A DNA stretch of 64,000 nt from Bradyrhizobium sp. CB82 (lineage in GTDB: Bacteria > Pseudomonadota > Alphaproteobacteria > Rhizobiales > Xanthobacteraceae). The notes under the pieces were generated by a model that was given only the letters and a program-made list of their open reading frames with translations, had not been told where the DNA came from and did not search any database. Shown piece by piece: positions 24,767 to 34,300 of the stretch (position 1 is the first letter of the stretch; every line of letters begins with the position of its first letter). Location of the stretch: contig NZ_CP121650.1 of assembly GCF_029714405.1 (NCBI RefSeq), positions 3,663,001-3,727,000 on the forward strand, written 5' to 3'. The position numbers and the translations under genes are program-made.

Positions 24767-25313
24767 TTTCGAGAAAATGCTCAAGCTTCGCACGTTAGTC
24801 GCCCGATTTGGTGAGCTTGACGTTGCTCGATGGTGGAACAGCAATGGTCAATTGGGTCGACTGGGCGCGGTGGTGTTACGCCGCGGCTTCCCACGCACTT
24901 ACCGTTTCGCGCAGGCTCGTTCGGTGTTTGCCATTGCTGCGCAGAGATGTGACGAAGTCTTTAACCCGCCAGGCTGCGTGACGCTGTGGAAGTTGCCTGA
25001 TGCCATCGAAGAAGAGTTCGACGCGCGATGGGAGCAATGGCTTGATCGGGCAAGCGAGTGGAATTCATTCTTCGATCGAGTTGAAACTCTCGGCAGCACC
25101 GATCTAGTCGAACTTCTGCGAACGTTCGAACTGGTTTCTGATGCCGAGCTTGATGCTTATGCGCGTCTCCGTCGGTCTGCGGAAGGGCGCGCGGTGCCGT
25201 TGCCTGCAGTCTTTGGTGGAACAGATTCGGACATTGCATTGCTTGCTCTTGGCTTCGCGCGCAGCGAGCCGGCAGCTGTGGCTGTTCCGTACGCCAAGAG
25301 ACCAGACGCATGA
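24747..25313 (+). CDS. brxE: BrxE-like protein, BREX type 6 marker
   Basis: A 188-residue protein opening MERPKISFEKMLKLRTLVAR, then WWNSNGQLGRLGAVVLRRGF, PRTYRFAQARSVFAIAAQRC and PPGCVTLWKLP. I recognise this pattern (LVARxGExDxxxWW, then RGFPRTxxFAQARxxFxxAxxRC) as the BrxE family of type 6 BREX systems. Its biochemical role is not known. A GTG just before the ATG could be the start. It overlaps the brxA start (ATGA), so it is translationally coupled to the rest of the BREX operon. Confidence 0.7.
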   Translation: MERPKISFEKMLKLRTLVARFGELDVARWWNSNGQLGRLGAVVLRRGFPRTYRFAQARSVFAIAAQRCDEVFNPPGCVTLWKLPDAIEEEFDARWEQWLDRASEWNSFFDRVETLGSTDLVELLRTFELVSDAELDAYARLRRSAEGRAVPLPAVFGGTDSDIALLALGFARSEPAAVAVPYAKRPDA

Positions 25314-26095
25314 CTGCGCGCTCCAAGGCGAACATTGTGTCGTCGTTCACCATAATCAAGGGAGCGATGATTGAGGAAACCTACGCTGTCTTCTCTGCCT
25401 GGGATTTCGATCGCTCTAAGCGCGAGAACCTTGATCGCCTTAGGGCAGAGAACTTCATCGGTGCTGGTAGCGCGACATGGCTCAGGGACGTCGCCAAAGT
25501 GCTGAACCGCAGGTTTGATCCAGGCGGACGCGATCAACCCCTCGTCATGCTGGCCAAGCGTGGCGTCTCGCTTGATGAGTGGAAGCCGCTTCTCCTCTGG
25601 CACATGACGCGCGACGAGTTCCTGGTCCGCGACTTCCTTGAGACGTGGCTGTTTAGTGCTTATGAGGCAGGCACCTTGCGCGTGCGATCTGAAGAAGTCG
25701 AAGCGTACGTCGGTAGCATCGGCAATCGCGGAGGAACCGTCGAGCACACCTGGTCCGAGGAGACGACAAAGCGGGTCGCGGCGGGCCTGCTCAAGATCGC
25801 CGTCGACTTCGGGCTTTTGCGCGGATCGACCGCGAAGGAGTTCGCCTCCTATCACTTGCCGGAGCAAAGCTTCTTGTATCTGCTGCACGCGATGCGCGAC
25901 GAGAAGCTCAACCCTAGCAAGGTTCTCGCTTCCAAGGAATGGCACCTGTTCCTCATGAATTCTCTCGACGTCGAGCATGAGCTCCTCAGGCTACACCAGT
26001 TTAGAAAGCTTGATTATCAGGTCGCTGGCAGTCTCGTGCAGCTGTCCCTGCCGTGCACAAGCACCCGCGAATACGCAGAGAGGATGGTTGCATGA
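25310..26095 (+). CDS. brxA: BrxA (DUF1819), BREX component
   Basis: A 261-residue protein. After a short N-terminal tail: SSFTIIKGAMIEETYAVFSA, then RRFDPGGRDQPLVMLAKRGV, LLLWHMTRDEFLVRDFLETW and the C-terminal YHLPEQSFLYLLHAMRDEKL. This is the DUF1819 pattern of BrxA, a small DNA-binding helical protein needed in BREX systems. BrxA is usually about 200 residues, so this one is on the long side. It overlaps brxE and brxB by four bases each. Confidence 0.85.
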   Translation: MTARSKANIVSSFTIIKGAMIEETYAVFSAWDFDRSKRENLDRLRAENFIGAGSATWLRDVAKVLNRRFDPGGRDQPLVMLAKRGVSLDEWKPLLLWHMTRDEFLVRDFLETWLFSAYEAGTLRVRSEEVEAYVGSIGNRGGTVEHTWSEETTKRVAAGLLKIAVDFGLLRGSTAKEFASYHLPEQSFLYLLHAMRDEKLNPSKVLASKEWHLFLMNSLDVEHELLRLHQFRKLDYQVAGSLVQLSLPCTSTREYAERMVA

Positions 26096-26667
26096 GCGAC
26101 CTCGAACAGCGCATCAGACAGAGCCTCGAGCCCGTTCTGGAGCTCCCGGATCCGCGACAACGGATCAGCGCGTATCACGATATGCCTTATGCCCTTTTCC
26201 GCTACAATCCCGAGGAAGAATTTGAACTGCGGAAGGAAGTGACGCTGCTCGAAACTCGCCTTTCTCAGAAGGGCAAGCGCATCAAACGCATATCGCTGGC
26301 CGAGTGTCTGGATGAGGCGATGCGATCACAGCGTCCGCTCGAAGAATGGTTTCTTGCGGAGCGAGAGCAAGGCGTCGAGACCATCGTCGAGACGGTCCAC
26401 TCTGTGCTCTCTGAGTATTCGCCGCTGGTCGATCTCGTTGCGGCGCGGATGCCGGAGACACCAGACCCCCTGAGTGACGTCGTCTTCATTCTACGGACGG
26501 GTGCCCTGTTTCCGGTCTACCGCACTTTCTCGCTACTGGAGCAGCTTAAGGGGCGCGTGAGTGTCCCGACCGTTCTCTTCTACCCCGGCGATCTCGATGG
26601 CGCGGCCGGCCTGCGTTTTATGGGGGTGCTCGATGCCGAGCACAATTACCGGCCAAAGATCTTCTGA
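26092..26667 (+). CDS. brxB: BrxB (DUF1788), BREX component
   Basis: 191 residues from an ATG overlapping the brxA stop: MSDLEQRIRQSLEPVLELPD, then MPYALFRYNPEEEFELRKEV, SLAECLDEAM and the late part DVVFILRTGALFPVYRTFSL, ending RGRVSVPTVLFYPGDLDG-like and FMGVLDAEHNYRPKIF. This matches DUF1788, the BrxB family, of typical length. Its role within BREX is not defined in detail; it is thought to act with BrxC and PglZ. It is followed 13 bases later by brxC. Confidence 0.85.
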   Translation: MSDLEQRIRQSLEPVLELPDPRQRISAYHDMPYALFRYNPEEEFELRKEVTLLETRLSQKGKRIKRISLAECLDEAMRSQRPLEEWFLAEREQGVETIVETVHSVLSEYSPLVDLVAARMPETPDPLSDVVFILRTGALFPVYRTFSLLEQLKGRVSVPTVLFYPGDLDGAAGLRFMGVLDAEHNYRPKIF

Positions 26668-26680
26668 CGAGGATAATGCG

Positions 26681-29600
26681 ATGACTGCTCAGATGCCCAT
26701 CAAGACGCTCTTCGCGAACGACATCCATCGTCGTATTGAGGAAGTTATCAAGGTCGACCAGACGGATGAGGAGATCATCCGGGACGAAATCGACGAGTAC
26801 GTCGTCACCCAGGCGATCCGTTCGCACTACACCAACATTTTCGACGCTTATCAAGCAACGCCAAACAAGCCTCACGAGGGCATCGCGATTTGGGTTTCCG
26901 GTTTTTTCGGCTCTGGCAAGTCGAGCTTTGCCAAGATGCTCGGGCTCTCGATCGCCAATCGCGTCTTCGCAGGCCAACCCGCCGCCGAGCGTTTTGCCGA
27001 GCGTGCAGGTGACAACAAGCTTTCCGTTCTGCTCAAGGCGATCAACGAGAAGATCCCTACCCACGCTGTTATCTTCGACGTCTCGACGGATCGCGGGATT
27101 CGCAGCGGTAACCAGACTCTCACGGAAATCATGTATGGGCTCTTTTTGCAGAGTCTTGGCTACGCGAAGGATCTGGACTTATCCGAGCTCGAGATCGGAC
27201 TTGAGGAGAAGGGTCAACTCGATCGTTTTGAGGAAGAGTACAAACGGCTCTTCAAGAAAGATTGGGCCGCCGAGAAGGGAAAGGTTGCATTCGCCCTCTC
27301 GGAGGCGAGTCGCGTCTTGAACAGCTTGGATCCCGAGACATATCCGATGGCGGACTCCTGGGTAAAAGCCGTCAAGAATAAGGCGGACATCACGCCCGGC
27401 AAGCTCGCAGAACGCGCCGGCGAGCTCATGCAGCGCCGCCAGCCTGGCCGCTCACTTATGTTTGTAGTCGATGAAGTTGGTCAGTTCGTTGCGCGTGACG
27501 TCCAGAAGATGCTCGACCTGCAAGCGATCGTCCAAAGCCTTGGCGTCAAGGGCCGTGGCAAGCTCTGGGTGGTCGTGACCTCGCAAGAGAAGCTTGGCGA
27601 ACTGGTCAGCGGGTTGGACGACAAGAAGATTGAGCTTGCGCGCTTGATGGATCGGTTTCCGCTGCAAGTGCATCTCGAGCCGTCCGACATTTCCGAGGTG
27701 ACCAGCCGCCGCGTTCTCTCGAAGAACGCCGCGGCTCAGACCGCCCTCGGTAAGCGCTTCGAAGAGCATCGTGGTCGCCTCACCGAGCACACGCGGCTCA
27801 CGGCTGATATCAAGCTCCCGGAGGTCACGCGCGATAACTTCGTCGATCTCTATCCCCTGCTACCCTACCAGATCGAACTCATCATTCAGGTCGTGTCGGG
27901 TCTGCGGACGCAGGGCGGCGCCAGCAAGCACGTTGGCGGTGCGAACCGTACTATTATCAAGCTCGCACAACAGCTCTTGATCAATCCGGCGGTAAATCTC
28001 GCCGACGCACCGCTCGGCGCGCTCGTGCGCCTCGACCAGGTCTATGATCTCGTCGAGGGGAATATCAGCTCCGAAGTGCGCGCGAAGATCGCGGCAATCG
28101 CGAAGGAGCTGAACCATCCACTCGCTCAGCCCGTAGCGAAAGCGATCTGTCTGCTCCAGTACGTGAAGAGTGTTCACCGCAGCCCCGAGAACATTGCGGC
28201 TGCGCTCCATCCGGACGTGGGAGCCGATTCCCAGCTAGCGGCGGTAAAGGAGGCGCTGCGAGAGCTCGAGGCCGCACACAAGGTTCGTCACGGCGATGAT
28301 GGCTATCGCATACCGACACCCGCCGAGGACGACTGGGAACGGCTCAGGAACGGTATCAGTCCCAAGCCCGGTGACTCGCACCGCCTGTACTCAGAGGTGC
28401 TGTCCGCGTTCTGGCAGCCGCAGCCCTCCCACATACTCTTTGACACCAAGACGTTCAAGGCAGGCCTCGCCATTCACGGCCGCGAGTTGGTGAGCGGTGA
28501 TATTATCTTCCAGCTCCATCTCGCAGAGGATGGGAAAGACTTCGATTCGCTTGCCGCCGAACTTCGCACGCGCAGCCAGCAGGAGCGCAAGCACATCTTC
28601 TGGGCCATCGCACTGACCGACACTATCGACCGCGAGACGGTCGAGCTTTTCCGCTCGAAGGAGATGCTCGCACGCAAGGAGCGGGAAACAAAGGCCGAAG
28701 ACACTCCTGCGCTCATCGCTGAGGAGCGCGTTCGTCAGCGACGCCATAACGATGAGCTGCGCAGGCTCCTCCGTGCGGCCTGTCTCTCGGGACGCATCTA
28801 CTTCCGGGGTAACGACCGCAGTCTAGGCGATCGAGCCACCGACGTGGGAAAGACCGCGGCAGAAGTGCTTGGACAGGTGTTGCCAGAGGTGTTCGACCGC
28901 TTTGGGGAAGCGGCGGCGAAGGCCGCCGACGTCAAGAAGGGCACAGATGCGCTCTTCACTGCGGAGAACCTTCAGGGTCTGCCGACGGTCTTCGGGGGCC
29001 TGGGCCTACTCCGTGACGAGAAGGGCAAGACCGTTTTCCGCGCCGAAAGCGGGCCGCTTAAGGAGGTCCTTGCTCGCATAGAGGAGCGGGCAAACTACGG
29101 TGACACTGCGAGTGGTCGATACCTTACCGATGAGTTCGCCAAGGAGCCCTTCGGCTGGGAGTTCGAGGTCGTGCGCCTTCTCGTCCTGTCGCTACTTCGC
29201 GCCGGCAAGATCGAGGCTACGAGCAAGGGTCAGACGCTTGACACCGTGACCAGCGTCGAAGCGCGCGATACCTTCTCGAACAACAATCTGTTTCGGCAGG
29301 CGTCCTTTCGACCAAGAAAGGGCATCGAGTTTGAGGAGTTAGTGAAGGCCTCGGAGGCCTTCCGCGACACGTTCGGCAGCGAGGTCAAGGAGCTGAACGC
29401 AAGCGCAATAGTGGCCGAGCTCCGCAAGGAGGTCACTCGCCACGAGGACACGGTCTCCTCCGCTCTCGCGATGCTCACCGCGCATCGCCTGCCCGGTGGA
29501 GCGGTGCTCGACTCCGCCATCGGCCAGATGAAGGCGATCCTGCGAGGTTCGGAGGATAACGCCATCGCGACCTTCAATACGAGCCACCGCTCCATCAAGG

Positions 29601-30226
29601 ACGCCATAAAGCGCGCCGTCGAGCTCGAGCAAGTGCTGTCCGAGCCCCGTCTCCACGACCTGGAGCGAGCACGAAAGGCGCAGTCGAGCCTCTGGAACTT
29701 CTTGAACCAGGAGGCAGATATAGCCGACGACCTGCGCGGGTGGGCGATGGCTCTCGAGGACCTCCTCGCCCGTGAGACTTTCTTCAAGGAGCTGCCGTCG
29801 ATCGAGCAGCATACGAAGGCCATCGAGACGGAGTATGCGCGCCGCTTCGACGAGGCGCTTGAAGCACGCGTCACGGCGTACACCAAAGCCTTTGGCGAGC
29901 TTGTCAAGTCCCCGGGTTGGTCAGAGGTCGACCAGGATGAACGGCGCCTCCTCGCTGAGCCATTCGAACGCGGGCAGAAGCGCGATGCGGAGCACGTGCC
30001 CATCCCGCAGCTCCGGGCCGACCGCGATGCATGCGAGGGGCGACTCCGTGTAGCCATCGCGGAGCTTCTGCGCATCATCGACGGCGAGCGCGTCGTCGCA
30101 GTGAGTGTCAGCGGCTACTTTGCTGGCGGCATAGAGACCGAAGAGCAACTTGATGCGGCGCTCGATGGGGTTCGTGAGGAATGTGCGCGTCTTATCGGCG
30201 CGGGCAAGAAAGTCATCGTTCAGTAG
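26681..30226 (+). CDS. brxC: BrxC, large BREX P-loop ATPase
   Basis: 1181 residues from the ATG at 26681. KTLFANDIHRRIEEVIKVDQ opens the protein, as usual in BrxC. Walker A GFFGSGKSSFAK lies at about residues 73-84 and Walker B LMFVVDEVGQFVARD at about 258. The middle and C-terminal parts are helical with coiled coil (residues about 950-1100). BrxC is the largest ATPase of BREX (DUF499-related) and is needed for defence. The upstream extension of the frame overlaps brxB in another frame and is not used. The next gene starts 8 bases after the stop. Confidence 0.92.
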   Translation: MTAQMPIKTLFANDIHRRIEEVIKVDQTDEEIIRDEIDEYVVTQAIRSHYTNIFDAYQATPNKPHEGIAIWVSGFFGSGKSSFAKMLGLSIANRVFAGQPAAERFAERAGDNKLSVLLKAINEKIPTHAVIFDVSTDRGIRSGNQTLTEIMYGLFLQSLGYAKDLDLSELEIGLEEKGQLDRFEEEYKRLFKKDWAAEKGKVAFALSEASRVLNSLDPETYPMADSWVKAVKNKADITPGKLAERAGELMQRRQPGRSLMFVVDEVGQFVARDVQKMLDLQAIVQSLGVKGRGKLWVVVTSQEKLGELVSGLDDKKIELARLMDRFPLQVHLEPSDISEVTSRRVLSKNAAAQTALGKRFEEHRGRLTEHTRLTADIKLPEVTRDNFVDLYPLLPYQIELIIQVVSGLRTQGGASKHVGGANRTIIKLAQQLLINPAVNLADAPLGALVRLDQVYDLVEGNISSEVRAKIAAIAKELNHPLAQPVAKAICLLQYVKSVHRSPENIAAALHPDVGADSQLAAVKEALRELEAAHKVRHGDDGYRIPTPAEDDWERLRNGISPKPGDSHRLYSEVLSAFWQPQPSHILFDTKTFKAGLAIHGRELVSGDIIFQLHLAEDGKDFDSLAAELRTRSQQERKHIFWAIALTDTIDRETVELFRSKEMLARKERETKAEDTPALIAEERVRQRRHNDELRRLLRAACLSGRIYFRGNDRSLGDRATDVGKTAAEVLGQVLPEVFDRFGEAAAKAADVKKGTDALFTAENLQGLPTVFGGLGLLRDEKGKTVFRAESGPLKEVLARIEERANYGDTASGRYLTDEFAKEPFGWEFEVVRLLVLSLLRAGKIEATSKGQTLDTVTSVEARDTFSNNNLFRQASFRPRKGIEFEELVKASEAFRDTFGSEVKELNASAIVAELRKEVTRHEDTVSSALAMLTAHRLPGGAVLDSAIGQMKAILRGSEDNAIATFNTSHRSIKDAIKRAVELEQVLSEPRLHDLERARKAQSSLWNFLNQEADIADDLRGWAMALEDLLARETFFKELPSIEQHTKAIETEYARRFDEALEARVTAYTKAFGELVKSPGWSEVDQDERRLLAEPFERGQKRDAEHVPIPQLRADRDACEGRLRVAIAELLRIIDGERVVAVSVSGYFAGGIETEEQLDAALDGVREECARLIGAGKKVIVQ

Positions 30227-30234
30227 GGACCGCC

Positions 30235-31323
30235 GTGACGATCTCTGACGACACCATCAAAAAAGCCCTGCAGCGATATCATCGTGAGTACGATCGCTAC
30301 CTCAAACTTTCGGCACGCATCGCTGAAATATGCCGCTCGGAGATCGTCGAGGGAAATGCGATACGCGCCCAGGTCACGTCACGCGCGAAAAGTCCCAAGA
30401 GCCTAGAGGGCAAACTCCGCCGTTTCGCGGCCACGGGTAAGAAGTCGATCCCCGATGTCGACGCTGTCTTCGATCAGATCCGTGATCTCGCTGCCGTGAG
30501 AATTGCAACGTACGAGCAAAGGCACGAGGATCAGGTTGTGCAACTTGTCTGCAAACGTTTCATCGATGCGGGCGGTCAAAGACCATTTCACGAGCGGAAG
30601 GATAAGAATCAAGGCGATCCCACGAACTTCTATCGTGCTAGCCACCTTGAGGTATTTCTAACGCCTGGAGATGGGGTTGGGACTTATACAAATGTGATGG
30701 ACGTGCCTTGCGAGGTGCAAGTGTGCAGCATGATGGCACATGTCTGGAACGAGATTGAGCACGACCTCGGTTACAAGCCGGCTGCCGGCGAGCTCTCAGA
30801 GCAGGAGCGCAATTTCCTTATGATGCTCGGCCAGTCGGTTCGCATGGGCGACGGTACCATCTCGAGCCTGTTCGCCGAAACTGAGCGCCGACAGAGGGAG
30901 CAGGAAGGTGCATTCACGGATGTTTACGATTTCGTTGCCCGGATGCGCGGATCCTTTCCGGGTGTTGATTTTGGTCGCAACGCTGGAGCTCTCTTTGAAT
31001 CGTTACGACCTATCAGGCTCGTCAGCCCAGATGGCATTAGGCGCCTTCTCGATCAACCTGAGCCACTGACAGAAGGGGGGCGTAACGCATTAGAGAATTT
31101 CGCCTGCCGCCTTCATGCGCAAGGGAACACGCGTTTCGCTCTAGAGCCGGACTCCTCAGATCTGCTTCTTGTACTGCTTCTACCCAAGATTGCCCGGCAT
31201 CTTGTCTCGCCGCTGGCCGATGCTCCTTCAGACGGAGTCGTCCGGGTTCGATGGTTAGCAGAGCGGTTCCCACAGGGACGGTCGGAAGCAACCATCGCCA
31301 CGGCACACGACGAGGAACGCTGA
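30235..31323 (+). CDS. RelA/SpoT-family nucleotidyltransferase inserted in the BREX operon
   Basis: 362 residues from a GTG at 30235, 8 bases after brxC. The RelA/SpoT synthetase signature is complete: RAKSPKSLEGKL at about residue 50 (ATP-binding loop), IRDLAAVRIATYEQ at about 83, FYRASHLEVFL at about 132 and CEVQVCSMMAHVWNEIEHDL at about 158. There is no HD hydrolase, TGS or ACT domain, so it is a single-domain synthetase with a C-terminal helical region of about 180 residues of unknown role. Relatives make (p)ppGpp or, in toxSAS toxins such as CapRel, pyrophosphorylate tRNA and stop translation during phage infection. Its stop overlaps the pglX start (TGATG). The product here is unknown. 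It is not part of described BREX core gene sets. Confidence 0.85.
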   Translation: MTISDDTIKKALQRYHREYDRYLKLSARIAEICRSEIVEGNAIRAQVTSRAKSPKSLEGKLRRFAATGKKSIPDVDAVFDQIRDLAAVRIATYEQRHEDQVVQLVCKRFIDAGGQRPFHERKDKNQGDPTNFYRASHLEVFLTPGDGVGTYTNVMDVPCEVQVCSMMAHVWNEIEHDLGYKPAAGELSEQERNFLMMLGQSVRMGDGTISSLFAETERRQREQEGAFTDVYDFVARMRGSFPGVDFGRNAGALFESLRPIRLVSPDGIRRLLDQPEPLTEGGRNALENFACRLHAQGNTRFALEPDSSDLLLVLLLPKIARHLVSPLADAPSDGVVRVRWLAERFPQGRSEATIATAHDEER

Positions 31324-34300
31324 TGGACAAGGAGACTCGCAACGCAATCGAGCGCGCCACGCAGTGGGCACGAAATCTCCTCGAGGAGGACTTCGCCTCG
31401 CAGCTCGAGGGCGATTTCGATGTGCACCGCGACGGGGTTGTGGCTGCGAAGCCCAGTGGACACCTCTCGGCTCGTCAGGTCCTCCAGCGTGAGCGCATCG
31501 TCGCCGCTATCGACCACAAGCGCGCCGCCGGCATGAACGCATCGGACGCCGTGTGCGACTACCTGCGCGACGCTGCTTTCACCACGCTCAACCGTTTCGT
31601 TGCGCTCAAGATGCTCGAAGCACGCGAGCTGGTGCAGCAATGCATCACAAAGGGCGAGCAGTCCGCCGGCTACCGCGAGTTCTGTGGCATGGCCCAGGGC
31701 CTGCCACTCTTGCCCAACAATGCGGGCTACCGGCTTTACGTCGAGTCGCTGTTCGACGAGCTGGCGACCGAGGTGAAGGTTCTCTTCGACCGGCGCGATC
31801 CGTCGAGTGTGCTTTGGCCGAAGCGCGCGAGCTTTGAGCAGCTCCTCGAGATACTGAATGCCAGCGAGCTCGCTCGCGTATGGGGAGAGGACGAGACCAT
31901 CGGGTGGGTCTACCAATTCTTCAACGGCCAGGACGAGCGGCGGAAGATGCGCGAGGAGAGTCAGGCGCCGCGAAACAGCCGAGAGCTGGCGGTACGTAAT
32001 CAGTTCTTCACGCCTCGTTACGTGGTCCAATTCCTCACAGACAATACGCTCGGCCGGATCTGGTACGAGATGCGCGGCATGAACACGGTCCTCGCTGAGC
32101 GATGCGAGTACATGGTCCGCAAGTCTGGTGAGGCATTCGAACCGCGAGCGAAGAAGGATCCGCGGGACCTGCGACTGCTCGATCCAGCTTGTGGCAGCGG
32201 GCACTTCCTTCTCTATGCTTTCGATCTTCTGCTCGAGATCTACGAGGAGGCATATGCCGATCTCGAGAGCCCGAAGAGCGAGGAGACGGGCCGCACGTTG
32301 GCAGAGGATTGCCCCAGCCTAGACGCACTCCGTAGGGCTGTTCCGGGCCTTATCCTCGCGCACAATCTGCACGGCGTCGACATCGACCCTCGCTGCGCGC
32401 AGATCGCCCAGCTCGCACTCTGGATGCGTGCGCAAAAGGCGTACCGCGACTTTGGGGTTGGTCGCGCGGAGCGCTTGCAGGTTCGCCGCTCCAACATCGT
32501 TGTCGCGGAGCCGCTGGTAGCCGATGACCAGATCGCGAAGGAGTTTGTCGCGAAGCTTGGTGACGCAGAGCTGGGCCGCGTGTTCACCGGACTGGTTGAC
32601 GCGCTAAGCCTTGCGGGGGACCTCGGGCTCCTGTTGCGCGTCGAGACGCTATTGGCAAGTACTCCGAAGCGGGGGCAGTCCAGCGATATCTTCGCGCCGC
32701 CCGAAGAGCGGATTCGTGAGACGCTATCCCTGTTCATCCAGGAGGAAGGCGAGCGAATGAGCACGAGGCGTAGGCTATTCGCAAACGACGCTGCTCACGG
32801 CATTGGTCTTTTGGAGGTGGCGGAGAAGAAGTACGACGTCGTGGTGATGAATCCGCCCTTTGGGGAGCCTTCATTGCCTAGCAGGGCGACCGTGTACGAG
32901 TCGTCACCGGCGGCGACCGCTGATTTAGGCGCCGCCTTCATTGACCGCTTTTCCGGAATGTTGCGCGCTGGCGGAGTGCTTGGAGTTCTTAAGAGCCGAG
33001 CGCTTCTTTTCCACGACAATCTTGAATCGTGGAGAAATCAGGTTTTTCTCGGTGGAACCCTGAGCGCTACGTGTCTTGGAGACTTGGGATATGGAGTGCT
33101 TGACGCGGTCGTAGAGGTGGACGCGGCTGTCCTGGCGAACCGACCTCCCGGCGAATGTGTATTCATCTCTTGTCTCGCAGGCAAAGACAAGGGAGAGCTG
33201 TTGCGCGCAGGAGTCAGGGGTGAGGAGGGGGCATCGGTCTATGCACACGCGCTCGACCGATTCAAACGTGTGCCTCTTTCGAAGATAGTCTACTTTCTGT
33301 CCGACCGATGGCTCGATTATTTTCAGAATAATGCGCTGGCATCATGGTTTACCAGCAAGGCCGGATTGGCCAGTGGAGATGACGAGCGCTTTGTCCGCGC
33401 ACATTGGGAGGTGGCTCCGAGCGAAATAGCTTCGGATCGCTGGCGATGGTTTGCCAAAGGCGGTGATTTTGGCCGATACAAGTCAGATCTACACTTGGTT
33501 ATCCGGTGGGGTAACCACGAGCTCTTTCGGAGGCCAGGCAACGCTGAGCTCTATGGTCGTCCAGGCGTCACATATACGGAACGCACGACATCCAATCTCT
33601 CCGTTCGCGCGCTCGCCGCAAGATCTAGCTTTTCTTACGCCGGCCCAGCTATCATCCCAGAATTCTCGGAGAGTCTTCCGTATCTGCTGTTCATTCTTAA
33701 CTCGTGGTTTGTGACGTACCTGGTCGAGGCGCTGTCTGGATCCGGTGATCATTCGGTTCGGGGATCTGCCGCGCGTCACTTTTACCCAAGCTATTTTGAG
33801 CGCATCGCCATTCCGAAGCCCGATAGCAAGGATTGCGACTGGTTCAAGAAGCGAGTGGATAGGCTCTTTGCTACGTTGAGCCCTTGTATCACCGATGAGA
33901 CTGACGCGTCCTTTCTCGGTCCAAGAGTATCGCCAGGGGACACCATTTTGGGTTGGAGTCAGCGGCTCGAAAGATCACTATATGGCGCCTACCGTCAAGC
34001 ATACGCGATGATACGCGAATCGGAAGAAAGAATCGCCGTTAGCGTTCAGTTGATGCCCACGGACGTGCGCCAGGGATTTGAGTTCACCGGGTGGCCGTGG
34101 CCCTCGGCAGACAAAGTGCCCAGCGAAGCCGCAGGGTATGTATCGCGATATTCTCCGAGCGATGCCGCCCCGCCTGAAGCGATCGAGAAGCTTGGCGGCG
34201 TGCGTTTCGCCAATAAGCTCTCGCACTATCTGTCCGCTTCTATCGAGTCAGTCGCGCACGCCTGGAGTGTATCTCCTGAGGCGCTGTGTGCGTGGGGCGA

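Noticed and set aside
31251..31322. Upstream start of PglX
   Set aside because: It overlaps the RelA/SpoT-like gene in another frame; the ATG at 31323 matches known PglX starts and a TGATG coupling.
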